This document shows, one piece after another, positions 16,788 through 25,569 of a stretch of 64,000 nucleotides of DNA. Every line of letters starts with the position of its first letter. Within the stretch, counting starts at the first letter, position 1. The DNA comes from Pseudomonadales bacterium (GTDB taxonomy: Bacteria > Pseudomonadota > Gammaproteobacteria > Pseudomonadales > Azotimanducaceae). A program made the position numbers and the translations under genes. Where the stretch lies: NCBI GenBank assembly GCA_023300545.1, contig JALZVT010000068.1, positions 30,727 through 94,726 on the forward strand, given 5' to 3'. Under the pieces are notes generated by a model. It saw only the letters and a program-made list of their open reading frames with translations. It did not search any database and was not told where the DNA came from.

Positions 16788-18341
16788 ATGCGCCGACTAG
16801 GGCTTATCGCGGCGGGTGGTCTATTACCTGCGTCGTTTGCCCCATTTGATGTCTGGCCGGCGGCGTTTGTCGGTGTGGGGTTGGCTTTCTGGCTGCTGCA
16901 AGACGTGCGCGATTGGCGAACGGGTTTTTTCTATGGGTGGTTGATCGGAGTCGGCAAATACGCGATCGGCGCATCATGGATCTATGTGAGCATTCACGAG
17001 CAGGGCGGAGCGTCTGAGTCACTGGCCTCGGTAATGGTGGTGTTGTTTGTTGCGGGCATGGCCCTGTTCAGTGCGCTGTTTGGTGTGCTCTACAGTCTGT
17101 GCGCTCCCGCGCTAAAGCAACACGGTTCTGCGGTACTGTCTGCTGCGGTGTTTGCGGCGACATGGTGTGTCGCTGAATGGAGCCTCACCTGGCTGTTAAC
17201 CGGTTTTCCCTGGCTATTTGTGGGGTATGGGTTGATGCCGACCTGGTTGGCGGGCTTTGCACCTGTTGTTGGAGTCTTGGGGTTGAGTTTCTTGGCTTGT
17301 TTGATCGCGGGTTTGGCGGTTGTTGCCTGGAGTGGCTCAGCTGCGTGGCGCGCCACTACATTTGGGTGTGTGCTGGGCCTGTTTCTTGCCGGCTTTGGCT
17401 TGAGCAAGGTGAGCTGGGTTAGCTTGGGGGCTAGCGGCGATGTGGCCTTGGTGCAAGGCAACATCGAGCAGATTACAAAGTGGGACCCTGCCAATCGGCT
17501 GCCAATTCTCGATACCTATGAACGCCTCACAGAGCCCCATTGGGGGGCTGAGCTGATTGTGTGGCCAGAGGCGGCTCTGACGCTGTTTGCCGAGCAAGCG
17601 ACGCCATGGCTTGACCGCTGGGAGGCCCGCGGTCGGGCCAGCGGCAGCACCTTGGTACTCGGTTTGCCGGATGTCAAACAGATGATTGGCTTGCCGGCAG
17701 ACGGCGTGGAGCAACGTTCGGAAGACGATGCGTTCCAGAATACCGCGGTGGCTGTAGGCGCGGGAGCAGGTCGTTATGTGAAGCAGCGACTCGTCCCGTT
17801 TGGTGAATACGTCCCACTTGAAGTGCTGTTGCGGGGGGTGATTCGCTTTTTTGACTTGCCGATGTCGCGATCGAGTGCGGGGCCGGCTGATCAGCCACCT
17901 ATGCTGATACAAACCAGCGCGGGCAGTCAGGGCGCGCTGATAGGGCTCGCCATTTGTTATGAAATTGCGTACCCGGAGCTGGTTCGAGCCAGCGCCGCCA
18001 ATAGTGACGTGTTGGTGACCATCAGCAATGACGCTTGGTTTGGGGCCTCGATTGGGCCCCATCAACACCTGCAGCTTGCGCGGATGCGGGCGCTGGAGAA
18101 TGGCCGCTACGTGCTGCGCAGCACAAATAATGGGGTGACCGCGATCATTAACGAGCGGGGTGAGGTTACGGCGTCTCTGCCGCAGTTCGAATCGGGAGTG
18201 TTGCGGGGCAGCTACGCACTGGTCAGTGGTCGAACGCCATTCACCCGGTTGGGCCATTGGCCGCTACTTGCCCTACTGGTGGTTATTCTGGGGATAGGGC
18301 TGGTTCGACGCCGGTGGTATATTGCTGCTCCTTTGCAGTAA
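16788..18341 (+). CDS. lnt: Apolipoprotein N-acyltransferase Lnt
   Basis: The inner-membrane enzyme that adds the third acyl chain to the N-terminal Cys of lipoproteins. The N-terminal third has several membrane helices; the periplasmic nitrilase-like domain carries the Glu-Lys-Cys triad at LIVWPEAALTLF (Glu), YVKQRLVPFGEYVPLE (Lys) and LIGLAICYEIAYPEL (Cys). A final hydrophobic helix (LALLVVILGIGLV) anchors the C-terminus. ATG 16788 has GGCGAG seven bases upstream; GTG 16782 is too close to it. Its likely clients in this window include LptE and the lipoprotein cytochrome c. Confidence 0.95.
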   Translation: MRRLGLIAAGGLLPASFAPFDVWPAAFVGVGLAFWLLQDVRDWRTGFFYGWLIGVGKYAIGASWIYVSIHEQGGASESLASVMVVLFVAGMALFSALFGVLYSLCAPALKQHGSAVLSAAVFAATWCVAEWSLTWLLTGFPWLFVGYGLMPTWLAGFAPVVGVLGLSFLACLIAGLAVVAWSGSAAWRATTFGCVLGLFLAGFGLSKVSWVSLGASGDVALVQGNIEQITKWDPANRLPILDTYERLTEPHWGAELIVWPEAALTLFAEQATPWLDRWEARGRASGSTLVLGLPDVKQMIGLPADGVEQRSEDDAFQNTAVAVGAGAGRYVKQRLVPFGEYVPLEVLLRGVIRFFDLPMSRSSAGPADQPPMLIQTSAGSQGALIGLAICYEIAYPELVRASAANSDVLVTISNDAWFGASIGPHQHLQLARMRALENGRYVLRSTNNGVTAIINERGEVTASLPQFESGVLRGSYALVSGRTPFTRLGHWPLLALLVVILGIGLVRRRWYIAAPLQ

Positions 18342-18372
18342 CACCGCAGCTCCGGCTGCCGAGCCGTTTAAT

Positions 18373-20859
18373 ATGACCTCCGAATCTGATCCTCAACAGG
18401 AATACGATCCCCAACAGGTAGAAGCCGACGTTCAGAACTACTGGAACGCCGAGCAGACCTTTAGTGCGCCGGACACCCAGGATGCAGACAGTTTCTACTG
18501 TCTGGCGATGTTTCCGTACCCCAGTGGTCGGCTGCATATGGGGCATGTACGGACCTACACGCTAGGGGACGTCATCAGCCGCTATCAGCGCCTGAAAGGC
18601 AAAAATGTGTTGCACCCGATGGGGTGGGACGCCTTTGGTCTGCCAGCTGAGAACGCGGCGATCAAGAACAACATTCCGCCCGCCAAGTGGACTCGAAGCA
18701 ATATCGAGTACATGCGGGGGCAGATGCAGCGGCTTGGGTTTGGTATCGACTGGTCGCGTGAGTTTGCCACCTGCGACCCAGACTACTATCGCTGGGAGCA
18801 ATGGTTCTTTGTGAAGCTCTATGAGAAAGGCATGGTGGAACGTCGCAGCGCCATTGTGAACTGGGATCCGGTCGACCAAACCGTGCTCGCCAACGAACAG
18901 GTTGTGGATGGTAAAGGTTGGCGTAGTGGCGTGCCTGTTGAGCGTCGCGAAATGCAACAGTGGTTTCTGAAGATCACTGACTATGCCGATGAACTGGTTG
19001 ATTCGCTCGACACGATGGACGGATGGCCGGACAGCGTGAAAAACATGCAACGCAACTGGATCGGCCGCTCGGAAGGTGTCGAGATAGACTTCGCGGTTGC
19101 TGACGAAAACGGCAACCCCACTGCTGAGACCGTAACGGTCTACACCACACGCCCGGACACGCTGCTCGGCGCAACCTATGTGGCCGTCGCCGCTCAACAT
19201 ACGCTCGCTCAGCGTGCGGCTAATGGTAATGCCGAGCTGGGTAAATTTATCGCCCGTTGTGCGTTGGTTAAGACCGCCGAAGCTGAGCTCGCCACGGTAG
19301 AAAAAGAAGGCATGGCGTTAGGGTTGTCTGTTGTCCACCCGCTGACTGGAAAAACCCTGCCCGTATGGGCGGCTAACTTTGTGCTCATCGACTATGGCTC
19401 TGGTGCGGTGATGAGTGTGCCCGGGCACGACGAGCGGGATTGGGAGTTTGCCCAGAAGTACGGCCTAACGATTGAACAGGTTATTGAGCCTGTAGACGAC
19501 ACGCCTTGTGATTTAACGACGGGCGCGTTCACGGCTCATGGGCGTACCGTTAATTCCGGAGACTATGACGGTCTGGAATTTACGGCAGCGTTTGACGCCA
19601 TTGCTGGTGCGCTTGAAGCCAAAGCGGCGGGTCGCCGACGCACCAACTATCGCCTGCGTGACTGGGGTGTATCGCGACAACGTTATTGGGGTTGCCCAAT
19701 TCCGATGATCCACTGCACCGACTGCGGGGTAGTGCCTGTTCCAGAAGAGCAGCTCCCAGTGATATTGCCTACTGACGTGTCGTTTGATGGTGGCGTCAGT
19801 TCACCGCTAAAGACTATGGAGAGTTTTCTAGCGGTAGATTGCCCCGCGTGTGGTAAAGCCGCCCGCCGCGAGACCGATACCTTTGATACCTTTATGGAAT
19901 CGTCGTGGTATTACGCAAAATTCACCTCACCCAACTCGAACGAAAAAATGCTCGATGAGCGTGCGCACCTATGGACGCCGGTCGATCATTACGTCGGTGG
20001 TATCGAACATGCCATTTTGCACCTGCTGTACGCGCGTTTTTATCACAAGTTGCTGCGTGACGAAGGTCTAGTCACCTCTGACGAGCCCTTTGAGAAGCTA
20101 CTGATGCTTGGCATGGTGTTGCGCAATGGCCGCAAGATGTCGAAGAAAGATGGCGACGCCGGTGACCCGCAGTTGCTGATCGAAAAGTACGGTGCTGATG
20201 CGGTTCGGCAGGCGATGATGTTCTCTGCGCCACCTGAGCAGAGTGTGGAATGGGCTGAGGGCGGTCTTGAGTCGTCCAGTCGCTTCCTGCGTAAAATTTG
20301 GCGCGCCATTCATGAACATATGGATAAGGGCGCCGTTGCCGAGCTCGATATCGAGCAGTTGAGTGCTGCCGGGCGAGAATTGCGCCGAAAACTGCACGAA
20401 ACCATTGGTCGTGCTGATGACGACTATGGACGTCGGGTGCAATTCAATACCGTTGTTGCCGCGGTTATGGAGCTGGTTAACACAATTGCCAAAACACCTG
20501 ACGAGGGAGCCGATCGGGCTGTTGTGCGCGAAGCCTGGCAAACCGTCCTGATTGTTCTTTCACCGATTTCGCCGCACATCTGTCAATCGCTTTGGGGCGT
20601 TTTGGGTGAATCGGGAGCTATGGTCGATGCGGCGTGGCCTGCGGTGGATGAGCAGGCTCTGGTGCGCGATCGTATTCAACTGGTGTGTCAGGTGAACGGT
20701 AAAGTACGCGCACGCATTGAGCTGGCTGCTGATGCAGACGAGGCGGCTGCTCGTGAGGTGGCGCTGAATGATGCCAATGTGCAGAAATTTATGGACGGCA
20801 AGACGGTGCGCAAAGTGATCTATGTACCAGGCAAGCTGGTTAACGTGGTGGTGGGCTGA
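18373..20859 (+). CDS. leuS: Leucyl-tRNA synthetase
   Basis: Class I aminoacyl-tRNA synthetase charging tRNA-Leu. HIGH-type motif: PYPSGRLHMGHVRTYT. The CP1 editing domain is recognisable at VTVYTTRPDTLLGATYVAV and DYGSGAVMSVPGHDERDWEFAQKYG. The KMSKS-type loop reads GRKMSKKDGDAGDP, i.e. KMSKK rather than KMSKS. The zinc-type insertion contains CTDCGVVPVPEEQLP and CPACGKAARRET. ATG 18373 lies 31 bases after the lnt stop and gives a usual N-terminus (QQEYDPQQVEADVQNYW); the TTG at 18322 lies inside lnt. The C-terminal domain ends with VNGKVRARIELAAD and VRKVIYVPGKLVNVVV, as in other LeuRS. Length is normal. Confidence 0.97.
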   Translation: MTSESDPQQEYDPQQVEADVQNYWNAEQTFSAPDTQDADSFYCLAMFPYPSGRLHMGHVRTYTLGDVISRYQRLKGKNVLHPMGWDAFGLPAENAAIKNNIPPAKWTRSNIEYMRGQMQRLGFGIDWSREFATCDPDYYRWEQWFFVKLYEKGMVERRSAIVNWDPVDQTVLANEQVVDGKGWRSGVPVERREMQQWFLKITDYADELVDSLDTMDGWPDSVKNMQRNWIGRSEGVEIDFAVADENGNPTAETVTVYTTRPDTLLGATYVAVAAQHTLAQRAANGNAELGKFIARCALVKTAEAELATVEKEGMALGLSVVHPLTGKTLPVWAANFVLIDYGSGAVMSVPGHDERDWEFAQKYGLTIEQVIEPVDDTPCDLTTGAFTAHGRTVNSGDYDGLEFTAAFDAIAGALEAKAAGRRRTNYRLRDWGVSRQRYWGCPIPMIHCTDCGVVPVPEEQLPVILPTDVSFDGGVSSPLKTMESFLAVDCPACGKAARRETDTFDTFMESSWYYAKFTSPNSNEKMLDERAHLWTPVDHYVGGIEHAILHLLYARFYHKLLRDEGLVTSDEPFEKLLMLGMVLRNGRKMSKKDGDAGDPQLLIEKYGADAVRQAMMFSAPPEQSVEWAEGGLESSSRFLRKIWRAIHEHMDKGAVAELDIEQLSAAGRELRRKLHETIGRADDDYGRRVQFNTVVAAVMELVNTIAKTPDEGADRAVVREAWQTVLIVLSPISPHICQSLWGVLGESGAMVDAAWPAVDEQALVRDRIQLVCQVNGKVRARIELAADADEAAAREVALNDANVQKFMDGKTVRKVIYVPGKLVNVVVG

Positions 20860-20862
20860 AGC

Positions 20863-21438
20863 ATGTTAGTGCAGCCAATGTTCGGTCCGTCGTGCAAAAC
20901 TCTGTCGCGAGCGACGCTTGCAAGTTTTGTGGTTGCGCTGTTATTGCAGAGCCTCGGTGGGTGTGGCTTTCATCTGCGCAGTTGGGAGCTCGGTAATGAA
21001 TACGAGTCGGTCGGACTTGATGCTCGAGGCAATCAAGAGATAGAAGCTCCACTACGAGCGGCTCTAGAGAATGTTGGGGTGCCGCTGTTGGCCACTGGAG
21101 CGGAGTTAGTGCTTGAGTTGTTGGACTCTGATGAAGAGCTTCGTACTGCATCGGTAAGTGGTAGCGCGCGTACTGCAGAATACGAGCTGATTCAAAGGGT
21201 TCGCTTCGCCGTACGTACAGCGCAAGGCGCTTATCTGGCAAAACCAGCAACCGCGACGGCCACGCGACGATATTTTCTTGATCGCGGTAATTTGGTTGGT
21301 TCAAATGAAGAACAGTCGCTATTACGACGCGAGTTGCGCACAGAGTTGGTGCGACGAATCATGCGGGTGTTGAACACCGTTAGTCGGCAGCCGAAATCCG
21401 CTCCAGAAGCCCTGACCGGAGAGTTGAGTGGACAGTGA
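20863..21438 (+). CDS. lptE: LPS-assembly lipoprotein LptE
   Basis: The outer-membrane lipoprotein that plugs the LptD barrel and takes part in lipopolysaccharide export. A signal peptide ends in a lipobox around LQSLGGC, placing the acylated Cys near residue 34. It is followed by the family start GFHLRSWELGNEYESVGLDA. The mature part alternates beta strands and ends with LRTELVRRIMRVL. ATG 20863 lies 3 bases after leuS; a second in-frame ATG at 20878 would give a more compact signal peptide and is a credible alternative. The stop overlaps holA by 11 bases, the usual leuS-lptE-holA arrangement. Confidence 0.92.
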   Translation: MLVQPMFGPSCKTLSRATLASFVVALLLQSLGGCGFHLRSWELGNEYESVGLDARGNQEIEAPLRAALENVGVPLLATGAELVLELLDSDEELRTASVSGSARTAEYELIQRVRFAVRTAQGAYLAKPATATATRRYFLDRGNLVGSNEEQSLLRRELRTELVRRIMRVLNTVSRQPKSAPEALTGELSGQ

Positions 21439-22438
21439 TCCCGGACGTTTTGCCGGGGCACTCACCAAACTTGCGAAGGCGGGCGACATGCCGCGCGTGG
21501 TTGTGGTTGCCTGCGAAGAGAAGCTTGATCGTGAAGAGGTTGGCGATAAAACGCTGCAGATAGCTCGCGCGCACGGTTACACCGAACGCAGCGTTTTTCA
21601 TGTTGAACGCAAAGACTTTGATTGGAGCGTGGTTTTGAATGACGCGGGTTCAATGAGTCTGTTTAGTGAAAAACGCGTTTTGGATGTGCGGGTTGAGAAA
21701 GCCAATATCAACAAGCAGGCGAGCGACTTTTTTCGTGCGTACGCGGCGGAACCTAACGAAGACAACCTGTTGTTGGTACGGACCAACTATCTGGCCAAAC
21801 GGGATAAGACCGCTAAGTGGTACCAAGCTCTAGCGCCCATTGGTTTGTGTGTCCACAGCTACATGGTTAAAGACGAGGATATGCCACGCTGGCTTGCCGG
21901 TCGTGCCAAGCGTGACGGCGTAGAGCTGTCGCGTGATGCCACGGCTTATTTGGCCGAGCGACTTGAAGGAAATCTTTTGGCGGCAGCTCAAGAATTGTCG
22001 CGTTTGCAGTTGCTTGGCAAAACTGTAATTGAGCTTGTGGACGTGCAAGAAAGCGTCAGTTCAGCAAATCACTACCGTATGTGGGACCTGCTGGATGTGG
22101 CGTTCGCGGGGCAGGCTGACAAGGTGCGCCGGATGTGTCGGACTATGGAGGCTGAAGGCGAAAATCCGTTGGCTGTACTCGGCCCCTTAACGATGCGCTT
22201 GCGCCAGGGTGGTGGCGGTGGCCGGGGTGGTTTTTCTCGTGGGCCTGCTGCGCCGGCAAAGCCCATGCATGCCTATATTGCGGAATGCTCACTCATCGAC
22301 CAGCAAGCCAAAGGCGCCCTGCAAGGGGATGCTTGGCAGTCGCTGGAGCGGCTGCTACTTGCGTTGGGTGGCAAGCAGACAACGCCGTCATTGACCGCCT
22401 CACGGGAAGCTCTGGCTGTCGAGCGGGCGCTGGAATAG
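21428..22438 (+). CDS. holA: DNA polymerase III delta subunit HolA
   Basis: The clamp-loader delta subunit, an AAA+-like protein without ATP-binding motifs that opens the beta clamp. Diagnostic segments include VVVVACEEKLDREEVGDK, FSEKRVLDVRVEKANINKQ and the domain II helix EGNLLAAAQELSRLQLLGK. A Gly-rich linker (RQGGGGGRGGFSRG) precedes the C-terminal collar domain. The start is GTG 21428, inside lptE, giving 336 residues, close to the family norm. It closes the miaB-to-holA block; a palindromic repeat follows 37 bases after its stop and may end transcription. Confidence 0.92.
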   Translation: MDSDPGRFAGALTKLAKAGDMPRVVVVACEEKLDREEVGDKTLQIARAHGYTERSVFHVERKDFDWSVVLNDAGSMSLFSEKRVLDVRVEKANINKQASDFFRAYAAEPNEDNLLLVRTNYLAKRDKTAKWYQALAPIGLCVHSYMVKDEDMPRWLAGRAKRDGVELSRDATAYLAERLEGNLLAAAQELSRLQLLGKTVIELVDVQESVSSANHYRMWDLLDVAFAGQADKVRRMCRTMEAEGENPLAVLGPLTMRLRQGGGGGRGGFSRGPAAPAKPMHAYIAECSLIDQQAKGALQGDAWQSLERLLLALGGKQTTPSLTASREALAVERALE

Positions 22439-22475
22439 CGGCAGGGGTCAGGCTAGGTAGGCGGCGTGTGAAACC

Positions 22476-22500
22476 GGGGGCAGAATTAATTCTGACCCCC
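22476..22500. repeat. Dispersed palindrome, copy 1 (GGGGGCAGAATT / AATTCTGACCCCC)
   Basis: A 25-base near-perfect palindrome whose left arm is GGGGGCAGAATT and right arm AATTCTGACCCCC, with one C/A mismatch. It lies between holA and cobS. Two related copies are at 38486-38509 and 44108-44131, always between genes. Similar elements occur in many proteobacterial genomes (from memory) and are usually non-autonomous. A part-copy GGGGTCAG sits 30 bases to the left (22444-22451). Confidence 0.85.
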
Positions 22501-22550
22501 GAGTTCTTATGGTTAAATAAGGCGCTGTACATGATGAGCTGTTTTTTGCG

Positions 22551-23552
22551 ATGAGCCAGAAAGATTCCGGATTACCCGCCGACATGTTCCCTGATACAAC
22601 CGTTAGCGTTCGTGACGCTTTTGGTCTTGATCAGGACCTTGAGGTGCCTGCCTTCTCTACGCGTACCGAATACGTGCCTGCAGTAGACGAAGCCTATCGA
22701 TTCGATCGTGATACAACGCTGGCGATTCTTGCCGGCTTTGCACATAACCGTCGAGTGATGGTGCAGGGTTACCACGGCACAGGTAAGTCCACCCACATCG
22801 AGCAGGTCGCAGCGCGTCTCAACTGGCCGTGTATTCGGGTTAACCTCGACAGTCATATCTCGCGAATCGATCTGGTTGGCAAAGACGCTATCGTGCTGAA
22901 AGACGGCAAGCAGATCACCGAGTTTAAAGAGGGCATATTGCCCTGGACACTGCAACGCCCTTGCGCGCTAGTGTTTGACGAGTACGACGCCGGTCGTCCC
23001 GACGTGATGTTTGTTATTCAACGTGTGCTAGAAGTAGAAGGTCGCTTGACGCTGCTCGATCAGAACAAAGTAATCAGCCCGCATCCGGCTTTTCGCTTGT
23101 TCGCTACCACTAACACCATTGGCTTAGGCGACACCACCGGGCTTTATCACGGCACCCAACAGATCAACCAAGGGCAGATGGATCGTTGGAGCGTTGTCAC
23201 AACGCTTAACTACCTGGCTCACGAGCAGGAAGTAGATATTGTGCTCGGGAAAGCGCCCGCTTATCAGACAGACGATGCGAGTAAGCGCACGGTGTCGAAT
23301 ATGGTTGCTGTTGCTGACCTTACCCGTAAGGGCTTTGTTAACGGTGACGTCAGCGTCGTAATGTCGCCGCGTACGGTGCTCACGTGGGCGGAAAATGCAG
23401 AGATTTTTGGTGACGTTGGCTTTGCGTTCCGCGTGACCTTCCTCAACAAGTGCGATGAGCTCGAGCGGCCGATTGTCTCTGAGTATTACCAGCGCTGCAT
23501 GGGCGAAGATCTTGGCGAGGCGACAGAAGGTCTAACGCTGCGTTCAGCCTAA
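22551..23552 (+). CDS. cobS: CobS-like AAA+ ATPase (cobaltochelatase subunit family)
   Basis: An AAA+ ATPase of the CobS family, the motor subunit that works with CobT in the aerobic cobaltochelatase CobNST. Walker A is [15 protein letters not shown], Walker B is [14 protein letters not shown], and sensor-type [29 protein letters not shown] follows, all typical of CobS. Length (333) is normal. ATG 22551 follows a T-run with no clear ribosome site. The partner cobT begins 17 bases downstream. No cobN or other cobalamin gene lies in the window, so the pair may serve another large chelatase-like or remodelling target. Confidence 0.9.
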   Translation: MSQKDSGLPADMFPDTTVSVRDAFGLDQDLEVPAFSTRTEYVPAVDEAYRFDRDTTLAILAGFAHNRRVMVQGYHGTGKSTHIEQVAARLNWPCIRVNLDSHISRIDLVGKDAIVLKDGKQITEFKEGILPWTLQRPCALVFDEYDAGRPDVMFVIQRVLEVEGRLTLLDQNKVISPHPAFRLFATTNTIGLGDTTGLYHGTQQINQGQMDRWSVVTTLNYLAHEQEVDIVLGKAPAYQTDDASKRTVSNMVAVADLTRKGFVNGDVSVVMSPRTVLTWAENAEIFGDVGFAFRVTFLNKCDELERPIVSEYYQRCMGEDLGEATEGLTLRSA

Positions 23553-23569
23553 GTTAGTGGCGAGTAGTT

Positions 23570-25441
23570 ATGAGTGAAGACAGCACGGCAGGCGGCAGCG
23601 GTTACAGTCCCGAGGTTTTGGACAACGCTGCCGAGCGCGTTGAAGAAAGCATAGAGCGTTTTAAGCGCGCCACGACGGCAACCATTCGAGCCATTGCTGA
23701 AAACGAAGAGCTTGAGGTGTCATTTGGTCAGGGTGCACCCACCTTGCGTGGTAATCGTATGCGGGTACCCTTACCCACGGCGGAATGCACTCCGGCGGAG
23801 CTGAATGCGATGCGGGGTGCGGGCGATGAATTCGCGTTGCGCGTTAAGTTTCACGATGAGGCTGTGTACAGCAAGCACGTGCCACAAACCGGGCCCGCGG
23901 AAGAAATGTTCCGCTGGGTTGAAGATGCGCGTGTCGCCTCAATCGGCTCACTGCGCATGGAAGGGGTTGCCCAAAACCTCGAAGCCAATTTGGAAGAGCA
24001 ATGCCAACAGGCTGCGTTCGATAGCATTACTGCGGAAACGGAAGCGCCTCTGTCTGTGGCAGTGGGTTTGCTGGTTCGTGAAGCGCTGACTGGGCGACCA
24101 TTGCCGCCCTCTGCCGAAAACGTGGTTCGGTTTTGGCGCGACTACATCGAGGAGCGCGCGGGCAGTGACATTCGTGAGTTAGCGAATCGCCTGCACGATC
24201 AAACGGCCTTTGCTGACAAGTCGCGCGACATTATCCGCGAGATGGGTTTGGCCGCCGAACTCGATGATCCTGCCTCCTCTGAAGATAATGCCCAAGATTC
24301 AGAAACCGTTGATGATAATTCGGATGCTGACTCAGAGTTGTTGCCCCAAGACGTCGTGCTCGACGACGAACAGATGGGTGAGGAAAGCAGTGACGGTGAA
24401 TCAACCAGCGTAGAGATGGACGCTGATATGGACGCCGCCGAATTGGGTGCGGAAGCCGACCCTGACGAAGCACCGCAAATGATGCCCGACGACGCGGGCA
24501 TGATTCGTATGGATCACAACTACGACGCCTATACTCATCAGTACGATGAGGTCGTGACCGCTGATGAGCTGTGTGACAGCGACGAGCTGGTGCGGCTGCG
24601 CGCGATGCTTGATCAGCAGTTGGTGGCGTTGCAACACGCGACCTCAAAGCTTGCCAACCGTTTGCAACGCCGGCTAATGGCCAAGCAAAACCGCACCTGG
24701 GAGTTTGACCTTGAAGAGGGCACGCTCGATGCGGCAAGGCTTGCACAGGTCATCATCGATCCGATGAGTCCGCTCGCCTACAAACAAGAAAAAGACATGA
24801 AGTTTCGTGACACCGTGGTCACGTTGCTCATTGATTCCTCCGGTTCGATGCGCGGCCGCTCGATTACGATTGCAGCGATGTGTGCAGATATTCTGGGCGC
24901 GACGCTTGAGCGCTGTTCTGTAAGGGTCGAGATTCTCGGCTTTACGACGCGAGCGTGGCGGGGTGGTCAAGCCAGAGAGACCTGGATTAATAACGGCAAG
25001 CCGTCGAATCCTGGTCGCCTGAATGATTTGCGCCATATTGTTTATAAGGCGGCGGACGAGCCATGGCGTCGGGCACGACGAAATATTGGCTTAATGCTGC
25101 GCGAAGAATTACTGAAAGAGAACATCGACGGCGAGGCACTGATCTGGGCGCACAATCGTTTGGCATCACGCAATGAATACCGGCGCATTCTCATGGTGAT
25201 CTCGGATGGCCTGCCGGTCGACAACTCGACCCTGCTGGTTAATCCCAGCAACTATCTTGAGCAGCATCTGAAATACGCGATTGATCAGATCGAAAACTAT
25301 TCTGACGTCGAGCTGGTGGCGATTGGCATTGGTCACGACGTGACTCATCACTACTCGCGGGCTGTGACCATTACTGATGCAGAGCAGCTTGGCGGCGCGA
25401 TTACAGACCAGCTTGCGGCGTTGTTTGAGCTGAAAGACTAG
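23570..25441 (+). CDS. cobT: CobT-like VWA-domain protein (cobaltochelatase subunit family)
   Basis: The CobS partner. The N-terminal half includes the family segment [28 protein letters not shown] long acidic linker at roughly residues 230-310 follows (runs of Asp, Glu, Ser and Met). The C-terminal von Willebrand A domain has an intact metal-ion adhesion motif DSSGSM, followed by [23 protein letters not shown] and [13 protein letters not shown]. The final segment [32 protein letters not shown] is typical of CobT. Length 623 is normal. Together with CobS it should form an AAA+/VWA chelatase complex; the porphyrinoid-binding CobN is not encoded nearby. Confidence 0.9.
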   Translation: MSEDSTAGGSGYSPEVLDNAAERVEESIERFKRATTATIRAIAENEELEVSFGQGAPTLRGNRMRVPLPTAECTPAELNAMRGAGDEFALRVKFHDEAVYSKHVPQTGPAEEMFRWVEDARVASIGSLRMEGVAQNLEANLEEQCQQAAFDSITAETEAPLSVAVGLLVREALTGRPLPPSAENVVRFWRDYIEERAGSDIRELANRLHDQTAFADKSRDIIREMGLAAELDDPASSEDNAQDSETVDDNSDADSELLPQDVVLDDEQMGEESSDGESTSVEMDADMDAAELGAEADPDEAPQMMPDDAGMIRMDHNYDAYTHQYDEVVTADELCDSDELVRLRAMLDQQLVALQHATSKLANRLQRRLMAKQNRTWEFDLEEGTLDAARLAQVIIDPMSPLAYKQEKDMKFRDTVVTLLIDSSGSMRGRSITIAAMCADILGATLERCSVRVEILGFTTRAWRGGQARETWINNGKPSNPGRLNDLRHIVYKAADEPWRRARRNIGLMLREELLKENIDGEALIWAHNRLASRNEYRRILMVISDGLPVDNSTLLVNPSNYLEQHLKYAIDQIENYSDVELVAIGIGHDVTHHYSRAVTITDAEQLGGAITDQLAALFELKD

Positions 25442-25569
25442 ACAGGCTAGGTCGTTGTGGAGGCCTGGATTGGGTCGAAATGTGCAGTTACTGTGGATTT
25501 TGCCTGTCTAATGCGGCAAAAGCCTAGTCCTCGACAGACCTGACGCCGACCAGCCTCTATATTGGTCGG

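Noticed and set aside
22551..25441. Reading this as part of a cobalamin biosynthesis cluster
   Set aside because: Only CobS and CobT are present; no cobN or corrin-ring gene exists in the window, so pathway assignment is not supported.
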